Below are positions 32,736 to 42,817 of a DNA stretch of 64,000 bases, piece by piece. Below the pieces are notes generated by a model that worked only from the letters and a program-made list of their open reading frames with translations, searched no databases and was not told the DNA's origin. Both the position numbers and the translations under genes were made by a program. The stretch spans positions 1 through 64,000 of the forward strand of contig CAYVCX010000007.1 in NCBI GenBank assembly GCA_964450435.1, written 5' to 3'. Numbering within the stretch: the stretch's first letter is position 1; each line of letters opens with the position of its first letter. The DNA comes from SKLM01 sp964450435 (GTDB lineage Bacteria; Chloroflexota; Anaerolineae; B4-G1).

Positions 32736-34007
32736 CTATTCCTCCAGCGGTTCGGCCAGACGCAGGGCGACGTAGGCGGGCCGGTACGAGCCATCGGGCC
32801 GGAGGAGGCTGTAGGCCGAGAACGTATTGTCCGCTCCCCAGATAGTAGCCAGGTTCAGGTTCCAGAGGAACATCGGTCCCACCCACGGTCGCTCGTCCCC
32901 CATGTGGAAAGCACGCACGATATACTCCGCCTGCTGGGCCTCACTGATCTGAGCCCCGTATTCCCACCCGGTAAGGTCCATCTCCCCTATCCCCTCGGGT
33001 GTCGGCCAGCCGAACTCGGTGACCCAGATATCGAGGTGGCCACTGCCGTATTCCAGCATAATCTGACGGTAGTCCTCCAGCGTGTCCAGGAAGAAGAAGG
33101 AAGGATGGTCGTTGTGGCTGGTTGCAGTGTGCACAGCATCCCGGACACTCTCCTCGGGGGGGTTGGCATAGCCGTAGGGATGCGCTCCGATAGCATCCAC
33201 GTGCCGGGTGATGCCGGCATCGAGCATGCCGTGTAGGAACACACGATCGTCGATGGCTACGTCATCCCTCCCGGTGACGGCTGGGCCACCGCTGACGACG
33301 ACCGCCTGGGGGTCGGCCACTCGCACGCCTCTGGCGCCCTCGGCCACCAGCGCGACGAAGCGGGCGGGGTCGAGGGTGTCACCGCGCCACTCCCGCTCCA
33401 GGTTGGGCTCGTTCCACAATTCGTAGGCCTGAACGCGGCCGCGGTACCGCCCGGCCAGCTGTTCCATAAAGCGACCAAACTGGGCGTAGTCAACAGGCGG
33501 GCCGCCCTCCAGCTCTACCTCACGGGTCCAATCGGGCGCGCGGGTGACGCTGAGCAACACCTGAAAGCCCGACTGATGGGCACCGTCCACCACGCGATCA
33601 AGATTCTCCCAGTCGAAGTCGTCGGGGCCATGCTCGATGGTGTGCCACTGGACCTGGTGTTTCACCCAGCCGACACCGAGCCCCTGAGCCCAGCGCAGCG
33701 CCGGTTCCATCTCCCAGCGGGGCGGGATGTGGAGCTGGACGCCGTAGCTCGGCTTGGGCACGGGAGGAGGAAGGGGGGTGGCCGTCTCGGTAGCAGAGGG
33801 CTCAGTCTGGGGCATCGGTGAGGGCGATGGGACAGCAACCGGGCTCTCACTGTGCAGCCCCGGCAGATAGAGACGCTGCGGGGACGGAGAGGCTGATGGG
33901 GCCGGCTCGCTTGGGCGCGTGGGCTCGGGACGTCCCGCACAGCCTACCGAGGCGGAGAGGAAGAGAAGAAGGAGAACAAGGGACCGTGTCCGCGTCTGTC
34001 CGCACAT
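32736..34007 (-). CDS. secreted glycoside hydrolase-like lipoprotein
   Basis: 423 residues with a signal peptide (LVLLLLFLSASVGCAG, Cys in a lipobox-like site). A 60-residue Pro/Ser/Thr linker follows, then a TIM-barrel hydrolase domain. YELWNEPNLEREW supplies the acid/base Glu and DIWVTEFGWPTPEG the probable nucleophile Glu, the clan GH-A pattern. Family (GH39/GH5-like) and substrate are uncertain. The protein should sit on the outer face of the membrane. It is convergent with the PBP. Its promoter leaves a leader of only 2-3 nt. Confidence 0.83.
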   Translation of the reverse strand: MCGQTRTRSLVLLLLFLSASVGCAGRPEPTRPSEPAPSASPSPQRLYLPGLHSESPVAVPSPSPMPQTEPSATETATPLPPPVPKPSYGVQLHIPPRWEMEPALRWAQGLGVGWVKHQVQWHTIEHGPDDFDWENLDRVVDGAHQSGFQVLLSVTRAPDWTREVELEGGPPVDYAQFGRFMEQLAGRYRGRVQAYELWNEPNLEREWRGDTLDPARFVALVAEGARGVRVADPQAVVVSGGPAVTGRDDVAIDDRVFLHGMLDAGITRHVDAIGAHPYGYANPPEESVRDAVHTATSHNDHPSFFFLDTLEDYRQIMLEYGSGHLDIWVTEFGWPTPEGIGEMDLTGWEYGAQISEAQQAEYIVRAFHMGDERPWVGPMFLWNLNLATIWGADNTFSAYSLLRPDGSYRPAYVALRLAEPLEE

Positions 34008-34016
34008 GATCGAGTC

Positions 34017-34044
34017 ATTGTAACCGGTAGCGTTGGAGAGTCAA
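34017..34044 (-). promoter_or_regulatory. promoter of the glycosidase gene, near-leaderless
   Basis: TTGACT (34039-34044), a 16-bp spacer and TACAAT (34017-34022). The ATG begins only 9 bases after the -10 box (34007). Confidence 0.7.
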
Positions 34045-34257
34045 CCGCGACGGTGCGAGATGTGGAGGACGGTTCAGGGTATCTCGAGGCCGCCAATGGG
34101 GCAGCCGGCGAAACCTCAACTCATAGGGATCCGGTATCCCCGCGCACTGGCGCGCCGACTGCCCCGCTTTCGGCACCCTCCGGAGGAAGAAGCGAGGCAT
34201 CCGCACCAATCAGCAAGCCAGCAATCTCTGGTTTGAAGGGCTCCAGGGAAAGAGCTG

Positions 34258-34285
34258 TTGACAGGACCGAGGGATGCGCTACAAT
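34258..34285 (+). promoter_or_regulatory. rsgA promoter
   Basis: Consensus TTGACA (34258-34263), a 16-bp spacer and TACAAT (34280-34285). The leader is about 35 nt. Confidence 0.7.
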
Positions 34286-34325
34286 GAATCCGCGTGGGTT
34301 GTGCGTCTTCTGGAAGGTTGTTGAC

Positions 34326-35375
34326 ATGTCTGAACTGATTGAGGGATTGGTCATCAAGGCGCAGAGCGGTTTCTTCACGGTGCACACCGAGGAGGATGAT
34401 TTCACGTGCCGGTTGCGGGGCCGCCTGAAGGAGGAGTGGCGCGACACGGACCTGGTGGCGGTGGGCGACCGAGTACGGATCAGTCCAGTGGAAGACGGCG
34501 GCATGATTGAGGGCATGATCGAGGAGATCGAGGAGCGAGAGCGCGCCCTGGCCCGCCTCGCCCCCTCCGCCGGACGGGGCGCCCGCCACTGGACACGAAG
34601 AGGATATCTTTCGGAGCGAGAGCAGGTGATTATCGCCAATCCGGATCACGTGGTCTTCGTGTTCGCCTGCGCGGAGCCGGAGCCGCGTCTGCGGATGCTG
34701 GACCGACTGCTGGTCGGGGCCGAACTCCAGGATATTCCCGCCATCGTATGCGCCAACAAGGTCGATCTGGTTGGACGTGAGGAAGCACACGAGCTGTTTG
34801 ATATCTACGATGAGATCGGCTATCGGCTGGTGTATACGAGCGCCAAGACGGGCGAGGGAGTCGACGAACTGAACGAGCTGCTGGTGGGCCGCATATCCGC
34901 CCTGGTCGGTCCCTCAGGTACCGGAAAGACAAGTCTGCTGAACGAGATGCAGCCGGGGCTCGGCCTGCGCGTGCGGGAGGTGAGCCGTGCCACCCGGAAG
35001 GGACGGCATACCACGGTGGTGCCCCAGTTGGTCCCTTTGGACGGCGGGGCTCCGACAGGGTCTGAAGAAGCGGATGTGGGCGGGAACGAGGCGACTATTG
35101 AGCAGGGATGGGTGGCTGACACCCCCGGGCTGAAGGCCCTGGCGCTGTTCGACATGGATCCGGAGGAGGTGGACGCCTATTTTCCAGACATCGCGCCGCT
35201 GGTGGCCCACTGTCGTTTCTCCGACTGCAGCCACACGGTGGAGCCGGGGTGCGCGGTCAAAGAGGCCCTCGAGGAAGGAGAGATCAGCGAGCACCGGTAC
35301 CAGAGCTACGTGCGCCTGCGCGAGGAGCACCAGAAGCTGGCTGATATGTACTGGTGGGGGATTGATGAGGAATAG
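34326..35375 (+). CDS. rsgA: ribosome small-subunit biogenesis GTPase RsgA
   Basis: A circularly permuted GTPase that checks late 30S maturation. Order seen: N-terminal OB fold (GLVIKAQSGFFTVHT), G4 CANKVDLVG, G1 LVGPSGTGKTSLLNEM, G2/G3 region RKGRHTTV and DTPGLKALALF. The C-terminal Zn knuckle is HCRFSDCSHTVEPGCAV. All GTPase motifs are intact; 349 aa. ATG 34326 has GGAAGG eight bases upstream and begins the OB fold. The in-frame extension back to 34053 crosses the promoter and is rejected. Confidence 0.95.
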   Translation: MSELIEGLVIKAQSGFFTVHTEEDDFTCRLRGRLKEEWRDTDLVAVGDRVRISPVEDGGMIEGMIEEIEERERALARLAPSAGRGARHWTRRGYLSEREQVIIANPDHVVFVFACAEPEPRLRMLDRLLVGAELQDIPAIVCANKVDLVGREEAHELFDIYDEIGYRLVYTSAKTGEGVDELNELLVGRISALVGPSGTGKTSLLNEMQPGLGLRVREVSRATRKGRHTTVVPQLVPLDGGAPTGSEEADVGGNEATIEQGWVADTPGLKALALFDMDPEEVDAYFPDIAPLVAHCRFSDCSHTVEPGCAVKEALEEGEISEHRYQSYVRLREEHQKLADMYWWGIDEE

Positions 35376-35409
35376 GCAGAGGGCACGCAGGGGCGTCCCC
35401 CGCCGGCCG

Positions 35410-36315
35410 CTAGTCCCGTCGGAGGCGGCGTTCGGCCCGTGACGCGACCGCGATAGCACAGAGGATGAGCGCGCCCCCGGCCACGGCCCAGAGCGTAGGT
35501 CGCTCGCCCAGCATCCACCAAGCGAGCAGGGCGGAACCAATCGGTTCTCCCAGTGCGGCGAGGGTCACGTAGGTGGCGGAGAGATAGCGCAGGGCCCAGT
35601 TCAACGACGAATGGCCCAGGATCTGCGGGCCAATGGCCATCAAGAGAAGCCAGAGCCAAGTCTGGGGATGCTCGGGCACGGGGCCCAGGCCCGCGAGCAA
35701 CATAACCGTCAGCAGGATGGCAGCCGCGATGCCGTAGACGGGGTAGACGTACGCCATAAGCGACAGGCGCCCCCGTAGTCCTCTCCCGATGAGAAAGTAG
35801 CCAGCCCCAGATATGGCTCCCATCAGAGCCAGAAGATCCCCTACGAGCCGGTGGGTGCCCTCACCCAGGTCCCCGACGCCGATGATGACGCTTCCCACGA
35901 TGGCCACGACGATGGCAATGGTCATCCCGCGGGTCAGCCGCTCGCCGAAGAAGAGGTGGGAGCCAAGGCCCGCGAAGATGGGATTGGTCCACACCAGAAT
36001 GACAGACGCGGCCACCGTCGTGAGGGCCAGCGAGGTGATCCAGGTGCCGAAGTGGATCGCCAGAAGGAGACCCGAAAGAAGGACGGCACGCCATTCGCTG
36101 GCAGTGAAGCCCATCAGCTCTCGGCGGACCTTGCCCAAGGCAAGGGGCGTGAGGATCAGGGTCGCCAGGGCGAGGCGCCAGGCAGCGACGACAAGGGAAT
36201 GGACCTCGGCCTGAGCGAGGCGGATGAGTACGGCGGCGGTGGAGACGGTGACCACGCCGAAGCTGACGCCAAGATATGGCTTTACGTTTCTGCTCTGGGA
36301 AGACGTGTCGTCGAT
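35410..36315 (-). CDS. EamA/DMT superfamily transporter
   Basis: A ten-helix drug/metabolite exporter made of two EamA repeats (first ending LIFxGE-like SHLFFGERLTRG, second SALLAWWMLGERPT). Substrate unknown. The first ordinary start in frame is GTG 36255, which would cut into helix 1. The open frame continues upstream without a stop (VKPYLGVSFGVVTVSTAAVL). An AGGAGG (36321-36326) lies 5 bases before an in-frame ATC at 36315. I place the start there tentatively; a sequence error (ATG to ATC) is possible. Convergent with rsgA. Confidence 0.85.
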   Translation of the reverse strand: MDDTSSQSRNVKPYLGVSFGVVTVSTAAVLIRLAQAEVHSLVVAAWRLALATLILTPLALGKVRRELMGFTASEWRAVLLSGLLLAIHFGTWITSLALTTVAASVILVWTNPIFAGLGSHLFFGERLTRGMTIAIVVAIVGSVIIGVGDLGEGTHRLVGDLLALMGAISGAGYFLIGRGLRGRLSLMAYVYPVYGIAAAILLTVMLLAGLGPVPEHPQTWLWLLLMAIGPQILGHSSLNWALRYLSATYVTLAALGEPIGSALLAWWMLGERPTLWAVAGGALILCAIAVASRAERRLRRD

Positions 36316-36356
36316 CGGTACCTCCTGGGAGCTCGGGCAGGTGGTGCGATAATCAC

Positions 36357-36362
36357 ATTATA
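36357..36362 (-). promoter_or_regulatory. candidate -10 box for the EamA gene
   Basis: Perfect TATAAT on the minus strand, but only TTTTCT 17 bp upstream as -35. It would start the mRNA near 36350, ahead of the AGGAGG at 36321-36326. Confidence 0.35.
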
Positions 36363-36531
36363 CCACCGTCGCCCGGAGCAGAAAAACGATACCCGAGTCC
36401 AGGCGTTGATCGACAGATCAGGGCATCGGCCCGGTGCTCACCGCCAAGTTCGCTGATACGTTACGGCAGCGACGGGAGTGACAGAGCGGCCCCTCCAACG
36501 TCGTCAGATCGGCGGCCCGACGGCCTCAGAA

Positions 36532-36828
36532 TCAGACCCGATCCGATTCACGGTCAGACCCATGGACACGCGACGGGTCTGGCTGAGCAGAGCGCGTCAA
36601 GATCCGCTGCGTCATCCGCAGCAACCACCGCCAGTGCAGCAGGACGTGCAGGAGCACGCCCACGCTGAGAAGCAGCCCGCTCCACTTGTGAATGTCCAAC
36701 CAGACCAGCCGGGCGGCGAAGTAGCCCTGCGGCAGAACGACCCACAGCAGGAAGGCCGACAACCCGACGACAGCCGCCAACAGAGCTATAACCACATCGA
36801 GCCAGTAATTCCTCATTGAGTTGCCCAC
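36532..36828 (-). CDS. DUF4405-like small membrane protein
   Basis: 98 residues with three hydrophobic helices: YWLDVVIALLAAVVGLSAFLL, a middle stretch, and HKWSGLLLSVGVLLHVLLHW. The last has His residues spaced 13 and 17 apart (HKWSG...HVLLHW), as in two-helix cytochrome b-like DUF4405 proteins that may hold heme. The C-terminal tail is charged. Start GTG 36828 or ATG 36816. The gene begins 3 bases after the stop of the Tat lipoprotein gene, so they form one unit. A redox role is inference. Confidence 0.7.
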   Translation of the reverse strand: MGNSMRNYWLDVVIALLAAVVGLSAFLLWVVLPQGYFAARLVWLDIHKWSGLLLSVGVLLHVLLHWRWLLRMTQRILTRSAQPDPSRVHGSDRESDRV

Positions 36829-36831
36829 AGC

Positions 36832-37869
36832 TCAGAGCCCCCCGCGGCCCAGACAGATCCAGAACCAGAGCGCGTACTCGGGCGACACCGTGACCCGAAC
36901 ATCCGCCGGGATGTGGATGTGAGTGCCCGAAAAGCCGGCGAACTCCCGGGGGCCGCATTCATAGACGAAACCACAGCCGCCGGCGGCAGCATCGTCGTTG
37001 ATGTGCTCCACCCAGTAACTGTCGACGGGATCTGCCCCGGCGATACGCTCGTACCAAGTGAGCTCGAGGTTGGACAAATGACCCTGTTCTGCCAGGCTGG
37101 TGATGGCGTCCAGCGCCGTGACCACGCCCGGCTGGAGCACATCGCTGCGCACGTCGTGGGCCGTAACCGCCACATCCCGAAAATCCACTCGACCGCCCGG
37201 TGCGCGAATGGTCACATCCGGGATGATGACCTGCCCCCCATTTGCCGCCAGGCGCTGCACCTCCTCGCGGAAACCGTCGTATATTGCCCCAAGGCGGTCT
37301 TCACGCTCAGAATCCAGACGCACAACCATGTTGTTCTTGTAGGGATAGAGGTCCATGCGGAAGGCATTGGGCTCGAACCATCCGGCGGAGTAGTGCGCGT
37401 TGTACCACCACCCCTCCTCGCCGTCGATGGCGTCGATGACGTGCGTGTCCATCGCATCGTCGAAATGGTAGGCGAGGGCTATGTCCCCGGCCTCTGACAG
37501 ATGGACCAGGATGTCAAACAGGGAGAAATGGCCCGGACGGAAGACGTCGGGCCGGACCGTCTCCACCCGCCCGGCATCAAACGGAAAGGTGCCCACGCCG
37601 CCGATGTGGATCTCGCCCTCACCCGAGGGTAGATCACCGGCGTGAGCCACCGGCGGCGCCCAGCGTCCATCTCTGGTGGGCAGGACATAGGAGGGCGCGT
37701 CACCCCGGGCTGGCGACGATTCCTCCACCTCCCTGGCGAGCGGCGCGCAAGCCGGGAGTGCGCTCGCTGCACCGAGCAGCGCGAGGCTCCCGCAAGCCAC
37801 GCCCTTAAGAAGCTCGCGCCGGGATATCGTGCGGTCGCCGTCATGGACAGCGTCAGGTTGCTTCTTCAT
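36832..37869 (-). CDS. Tat-exported lipoprotein of unknown function
   Basis: 345 residues. The N-terminus shows the twin-arginine motif SRRELLKG, a hydrophobic stretch (SLALLGAASAL) and a Cys in LPAC, so the protein should be folded, exported by Tat and lipid-anchored. The mature part begins with a 35-residue low-complexity region. It contains IHIGGVGTFPFDAGRVETV, EEGWWYNAHYSAGWFEP and a C-terminal SGTHIHIPADVRVTVSPEYA. I recognise no domain with certainty. The WWYN...GW segment faintly recalls DUF4430-type folds. ATG 37869 is preferred over GTG 37872; GAGG lies upstream. The DUF4405 gene follows at once. A Tat translocase is encoded 4 kb away. Confidence 0.8.
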   Translation of the reverse strand: MKKQPDAVHDGDRTISRRELLKGVACGSLALLGAASALPACAPLAREVEESSPARGDAPSYVLPTRDGRWAPPVAHAGDLPSGEGEIHIGGVGTFPFDAGRVETVRPDVFRPGHFSLFDILVHLSEAGDIALAYHFDDAMDTHVIDAIDGEEGWWYNAHYSAGWFEPNAFRMDLYPYKNNMVVRLDSEREDRLGAIYDGFREEVQRLAANGGQVIIPDVTIRAPGGRVDFRDVAVTAHDVRSDVLQPGVVTALDAITSLAEQGHLSNLELTWYERIAGADPVDSYWVEHINDDAAAGGCGFVYECGPREFAGFSGTHIHIPADVRVTVSPEYALWFWICLGRGGL

Positions 37870-37954
37870 CACTATGACCTCATTCCGAGAGGGGCGCTTT
37901 GCTTAAACGTCTGATTCCCTCTCGCCTATTCAGACGAGGTCAGGGCGATGATTC

Positions 37955-38667
37955 TTACCTGAGCGCCAGCTCCGCAGCGGCGGCGCGATCCACGAGCCAG
38001 GTCAACCTTCCGTCGGCAGGCCGGACCATCGCAGCGGGCAGCGGCTGCCCGGCGCGCACGCTGGCCAGCGCCGCGGCCTTGCTCTCCCCCGCGACCAGGA
38101 ACACCACATGGCGAGCGGCGTTGATGAGCGGCAAGGTAAGGGTGACACGCCAGGAGTCGCGCTTCGCCACGTAGACGGGGACGACAGAGCGCTCCCGCTC
38201 GTCCACGGCCTCTGTGCCAGGGAAGAGGGAGGCGGTGTGTCCGTCCGGGCCCAGCCCCAGCAGGACAAGGTCAAAGCGTCCGTCCCCACCCAGCGCCTGC
38301 TGCAGCTCCAAGCGATACACAGCGACCGCCTCCTCAGGCCCCAGTTCTCCTCGGATGCGGTGCACGTTCTCGCCTAGAATAGGGACACGTCGGAGAAGGG
38401 TGCGATGAGCCATGCGGTAGTTGCTCTCGGGATGGTTGGGCGGCACGCAGCGTTCGTCGCCCCAGAAGACCTCCACGCGCGCCCAATCCAGCTCCTGAGC
38501 CAACGGCTGCTCGGCCAGCAGGGCGTAGAGAGGTTTGGGGGTGGAGCCCCCGGCGAGGGCAACGGCAAAGCGACCTCGCTCGACGACCGCTGCCGACGCC
38601 AGAGCGGCGAAGCGGTCGGCCGCCGCACGGGCCAGACAGTCGACGTCGGGGAAGACCAGCAACTCGC

Positions 38668-38671
<4 letters not shown>
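37955..38671 (-). CDS. pgl: 6-phosphogluconolactonase
   Basis: The second step of the oxidative pentose-phosphate pathway. The 238-residue protein shows the NagB/Pgl fold motifs FAVALAGGSTPKPLYALL, VFWGDERCVPPNHPESNY and LLGLGPDGHTASLFPG. GTG 38671 is chosen because it overlaps the zwf TGA (GTGA) and begins the fold. A longer reading from GTG 38701 would overlap zwf by 34 bases. Last gene of the gnd-zwf-pgl operon. Confidence 0.94.
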
Positions 38672-40161
<1,490 letters not shown>

Positions 40162-40244
40162 CAGTGACCCTCCCAGGGTGTGGGAAATGGATTGGGAAAA
40201 ATGGCAGAGAGCAGGGCGTACGAGTCGAGACCAGACCGGCTGGC

Positions 40245-41159
40245 TCAGGTGCTCTTCTTCACCTCGTGACCGCCGAACTCATTGCGCAGGGCAGCGAGCA
40301 GTTTGGCTGAGTAACTCTCTACCTGGCGGCTGGCGAGCCGCATCTGCAGAGCGAGGGTGATGACCGGCGCCGGAACATCCAGGTCAATGGACTCGAAAAC
40401 CGTCCAGCGGCCCTCGCCCGAATCCTCGACGTAGCCCTTGACGTCGCCAAGGGTCTGATCATCTGCCAAGGCGCTGGCAGTGAGATCGAGGAGCCAGGAA
40501 CGAATGACCGTGCCGAAACGCCAGATCTCGGCGATGTGGTGGAGATCGAGGCCGAACTCGTCCTTGACCTCCATAATCTCGAACCCTTCAGCGTAAGCCT
40601 GCATAACTCCGTACTCGATGCCGTTGTGCACCATCTTGACGAAGTGGCCCGCGCCATTGGGCCCAACGCGCCCCCACCCTCTGTCGGGGCCGGGGGCCAG
40701 CGTCTCGAAGATAGGGCTTAGATAGTCGATGATCTGCTCCTCGCCCCCGATCATCAACCCGTAGCCCTCCTGGAGCCCCCAGATGCCGCCGCTGACACCC
40801 ACGTCCACGAAATGGAGACCCTTCTGGTTGACTGTCTCGGCGTGACGCAGCGAGTCCTTGTAGTTGGAGTTCCCGCCGTCGATGACGATGTCGTCGGGAC
40901 GGAGCACGTTCAAGAGGGAGCTGACCACCCGATCGGTGGGGCCGCCAGCCGGGACCATGGACCAGGCTGCCCGGGGAGGGCTGAGCTTCTCAGCGAGGTC
41001 CTCGAGCGACTCCGCCGGAACGATGTTTTTCTCCTCACCGGCCAGGTCATAGGCAACCTCGACGGTACGGTTGAAGGCTATGATGCGGTGGCCGTCCCGG
41101 GACAGCCGGCGCGCCATATTGCCGCCCATCTTGCCGAGTCCAACGATGCCCAGCTCCAT
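40245..41159 (-). CDS. gnd: 6-phosphogluconate dehydrogenase, short (GndA/YqeC) type
   Basis: Oxidative decarboxylation of 6-phosphogluconate to ribulose-5-phosphate. The 304-residue length marks the short subclass often using NAD+. Motifs: GIVGLGKMGGNMARRL (N-terminal dinucleotide fold), VIDGGNSNYKDSLRHAE, VDVGVSGGIWGLQEGYG and GAGHFVKMVHNGIEYGVMQA with the catalytic Lys and His-Asn. Start ATG 41159 has AAGGAGG upstream and begins the fold. The extension to 41582 is non-coding. Cofactor is not certain from motifs alone. Confidence 0.95.
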   Translation of the reverse strand: MELGIVGLGKMGGNMARRLSRDGHRIIAFNRTVEVAYDLAGEEKNIVPAESLEDLAEKLSPPRAAWSMVPAGGPTDRVVSSLLNVLRPDDIVIDGGNSNYKDSLRHAETVNQKGLHFVDVGVSGGIWGLQEGYGLMIGGEEQIIDYLSPIFETLAPGPDRGWGRVGPNGAGHFVKMVHNGIEYGVMQAYAEGFEIMEVKDEFGLDLHHIAEIWRFGTVIRSWLLDLTASALADDQTLGDVKGYVEDSGEGRWTVFESIDLDVPAPVITLALQMRLASRQVESYSAKLLAALRNEFGGHEVKKST

Positions 41160-41289
41160 GATAACACCATCCTCCTTGTGATCTGCTTCGTCCCTGTCCA
41201 TCCAGCCAGCGCACAATCTCGCACACGCCGGGTTCCGCGTGCCCACCGCTGCGGCTGCTCCCCTACAAACAGCGGGACACCCAACCAAG

Positions 41290-41318
41290 ATTGTACAACC
41301 GGCGGCGGAATCTGACAA
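41290..41318 (-). promoter_or_regulatory. promoter of gnd-zwf-pgl
   Basis: TTGTCA (41313-41318), a 17-bp spacer and TACAAT (41290-41295). Confidence 0.7.
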
Positions 41319-41492
41319 AAAAGAGGGACGAAGGTGGAGAAAACGAAGCAGCCGGCCAGCAGCAGCGGGTCGCCCGCCGTCTGGGCAAGATAGGCTGGAC
41401 GCCGCGTGGGCGGGGTGAGAGAAGACACTCCCACCGCATCCGCGGTGCACTGATCGAGCCGGCCTTGACCCGCCAGAGCGTGCAGGGCCGAG

Positions 41493-41521
41493 TTGACCAA
41501 GCTCGACCGACCTGCTAAGAT
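41493..41521 (+). promoter_or_regulatory. tat upstream promoter P1
   Basis: TTGACC (41493-41498), a 17-bp spacer and TAAGAT (41516-41521). Confidence 0.6.
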
Positions 41522-41540
41522 AGCACGGCAACGGGACTGT

Positions 41541-41569
41541 TTGACGAAAGCCGATCATGCAGTTAGAAT
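41541..41569 (+). promoter_or_regulatory. tat upstream promoter P2
   Basis: TTGACG (41541-41546), a 17-bp spacer and TAGAAT (41564-41569). An ATG follows 11 bases after the -10 (41581), placing the small ORF almost at the 5' end of this mRNA. Confidence 0.65.
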
Positions 41570-41580
41570 GACCGGGGAAC

Positions 41581-41679
41581 ATGGACCAGTTGACAGAACT
41601 CGATCAGGTTGTCAACCCAGTCCGCAGTGGGAGTCTCCAACAAGCCTTCGTAGACCGCATCGTCTCTACCAACGGGTGA
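41581..41679 (+). CDS. possible leaderless 32-codon leader ORF before tatA
   Basis: ATG 41581 lies 11 bases after the P2 -10 box. The peptide begins MDQLTELDQVVNPVRSGS and ends DRIVSTNG. It has no signal peptide or membrane helix. It ends 101 bases before tatA. It could be a leader peptide, a small protein, or chance; position relative to the promoter is the main argument. Confidence 0.3.
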   Translation: MDQLTELDQVVNPVRSGSLQQAFVDRIVSTNG

Positions 41680-41780
41680 TTCCGCCCGGGCCGCATACCA
41701 CCTGGACCACGCGGTCAAGGCAGAAGCGAGCTCGTGACTTGGGAGAAGGAGCTAGTCCAGGGGAGAAAGGGAGGAGAAAC

Positions 41781-41954
41781 ATGTTAGGACAGCTTGGCGC
41801 TACAGAGCTGTTGCTGGTGCTCATCATTGTGTTGCTCGTCTTCGGCGTTGGACGGGTGTCGAAGATCGGCCGCGAGCTGGGACAGGGGATTCGCGGGTTC
41901 CGCGAGGGCCTTCAAGGGGAGACAACCGAAGCTGAGAAGCGCGAGACGACGTAG
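41781..41954 (+). CDS. tatA: twin-arginine translocase subunit TatA
   Basis: A 57-residue protein with one N-terminal helix (LGATELLLVLIIVLLVFGVG), the hinge and an amphipathic helix (IGRELGQGIRGFREGL) ending in a short charged tail. This is the TatA/E pattern; the F-G motif at the end of the helix is present. GGGAGGAG precedes the ATG closely. TatA polymers form the passage for folded Tat substrates such as the lipoprotein at 36832-37869. Confidence 0.9.
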   Translation: MLGQLGATELLLVLIIVLLVFGVGRVSKIGRELGQGIRGFREGLQGETTEAEKRETT

Positions 41955-42445
41955 ACAGCAGCGGAACCCGCCCGGCGCCACCAGCGATCGGCGAAAGGGT
42001 GTTGCGGACGCTCGACCTGTTCCGGACGGCGCACCGCACCACTCCAGGCAGGGGCGTACACGGCGAGGGGACGCAGCTGTCTCCCGTGCTGCAGTGAGCC
42101 CCTGAGGCGAGGCCCGAGGGTTAAGGAATCGGCGTCGAACACCCGTCGATCTGGTCAGACAGTTGCCGAGATCGACTGGGCAGCCCATGCAGCTTCAGCA
42201 GGACTCCATCGTCCCCAGCGTTGGAAGGATGGGCCCGCCCCCGACAACGAGTCCGATCAGCCAACTGGCAGGGGATTCCTCGGGTTTCGGCGCGATGCGC
42301 GCGGAAGCTGCATTCTCCAGGCGGGCACCCATTCGGGGCGGTGGCCGGTGTCGGGTCCCCATGGTACAGCATACGAGCTTCGCGTTCGCCAGCAGCGGGA
42401 GGCCGCCATCGCGGAAACAGTGCAGGGTCTAGAAAGGGAGTCGGA
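41955..42445 (+). other. 491-base spacer between the two tatA/B genes
   Basis: I see no ORF with a ribosome binding site or family similarity on either strand, although several frames stay open because of high GC content. No strong promoter was found, so tatB-tatC may be read through from the tatA promoters. Confidence 0.4.
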
Positions 42446-42817
42446 ATGATCGGAAACATCGGTCTCGGAGAACTGATCCTGATACTGATCATTGGCATTC
42501 TGGTGACTGGTCCGAAGCGCACGATAGAGATTGCGCGCACGCTAGGCCGGGTATCCAGACAGCTCCGCGACCTGTCGCAAGAGTTCACCAGCGCCCTGCA
42601 GGCAGAGATCGACGCCACCGAGACAGAGGCAGGAAACCTGGAAACGGGCCTTCGTAAGGTCGCCGCGGACATTGAGGGAGCTCTATCCGGAGCGGCTTCG
42701 GCGGGATCGACGATGGAGGAGAGCCAGCCCGCCCCCCCACCGCAGGCTGAGCCGGAAGAAATAGACGCCCCGGCGACCCCATCACCCGCCCTCGAGTCCG
42801 AAGCGGAGGCCGAATGA
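42446..42817 (+). CDS. tatB: TatA/TatB family translocase subunit (probable TatB)
   Basis: 123 residues. It starts MIGNIGLGELILILIIGILV with Glu in the membrane helix (E9), then G-P-K after the helix, as in TatB/TatA2. A long amphipathic region (SRQLRDLSQEFTSALQAEID) and an acidic Pro/Ala-rich tail follow. The longer helix and tail favour a TatB role in substrate recognition with TatC. GGGAG precedes the ATG. Its stop overlaps the tatC start (ATGA). Confidence 0.85.
   Translation: MIGNIGLGELILILIIGILVTGPKRTIEIARTLGRVSRQLRDLSQEFTSALQAEIDATETEAGNLETGLRKVAADIEGALSGAASAGSTMEESQPAPPPQAEPEEIDAPATPSPALESEAEAE

Larger units (their letters stand above)
34008..34325. other. divergent control region, glycosidase and rsgA
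   Basis: No coding sequence is supported. It contains the glycosidase promoter (34017-34044, minus), the rsgA promoter (34258-34285, plus) and the rsgA ribosome binding site GGAAGG. The middle 200 bases show nothing recognisable. Confidence 0.5.
41160..41580. other. divergent control region, gnd operon and tat genes
   Basis: No gene is supported. It carries one minus promoter (41290-41318) for gnd-zwf-pgl and two tandem plus promoters (41493-41521, 41541-41569) for the tat side. The gnd leader is about 120 nt, with AAGGAGG near its end. Confidence 0.55.

Noticed and set aside
34053..34325. 91-codon N-terminal extension of rsgA
   Set aside because: The extension covers the rsgA promoter; the ATG at 34326 has a ribosome binding site and begins the OB fold.
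41160..41582. 140-codon N-terminal extension of gnd
   Set aside because: It crosses the gnd promoter and lacks family similarity; the ATG at 41159 has AAGGAGG and begins the Rossmann fold.
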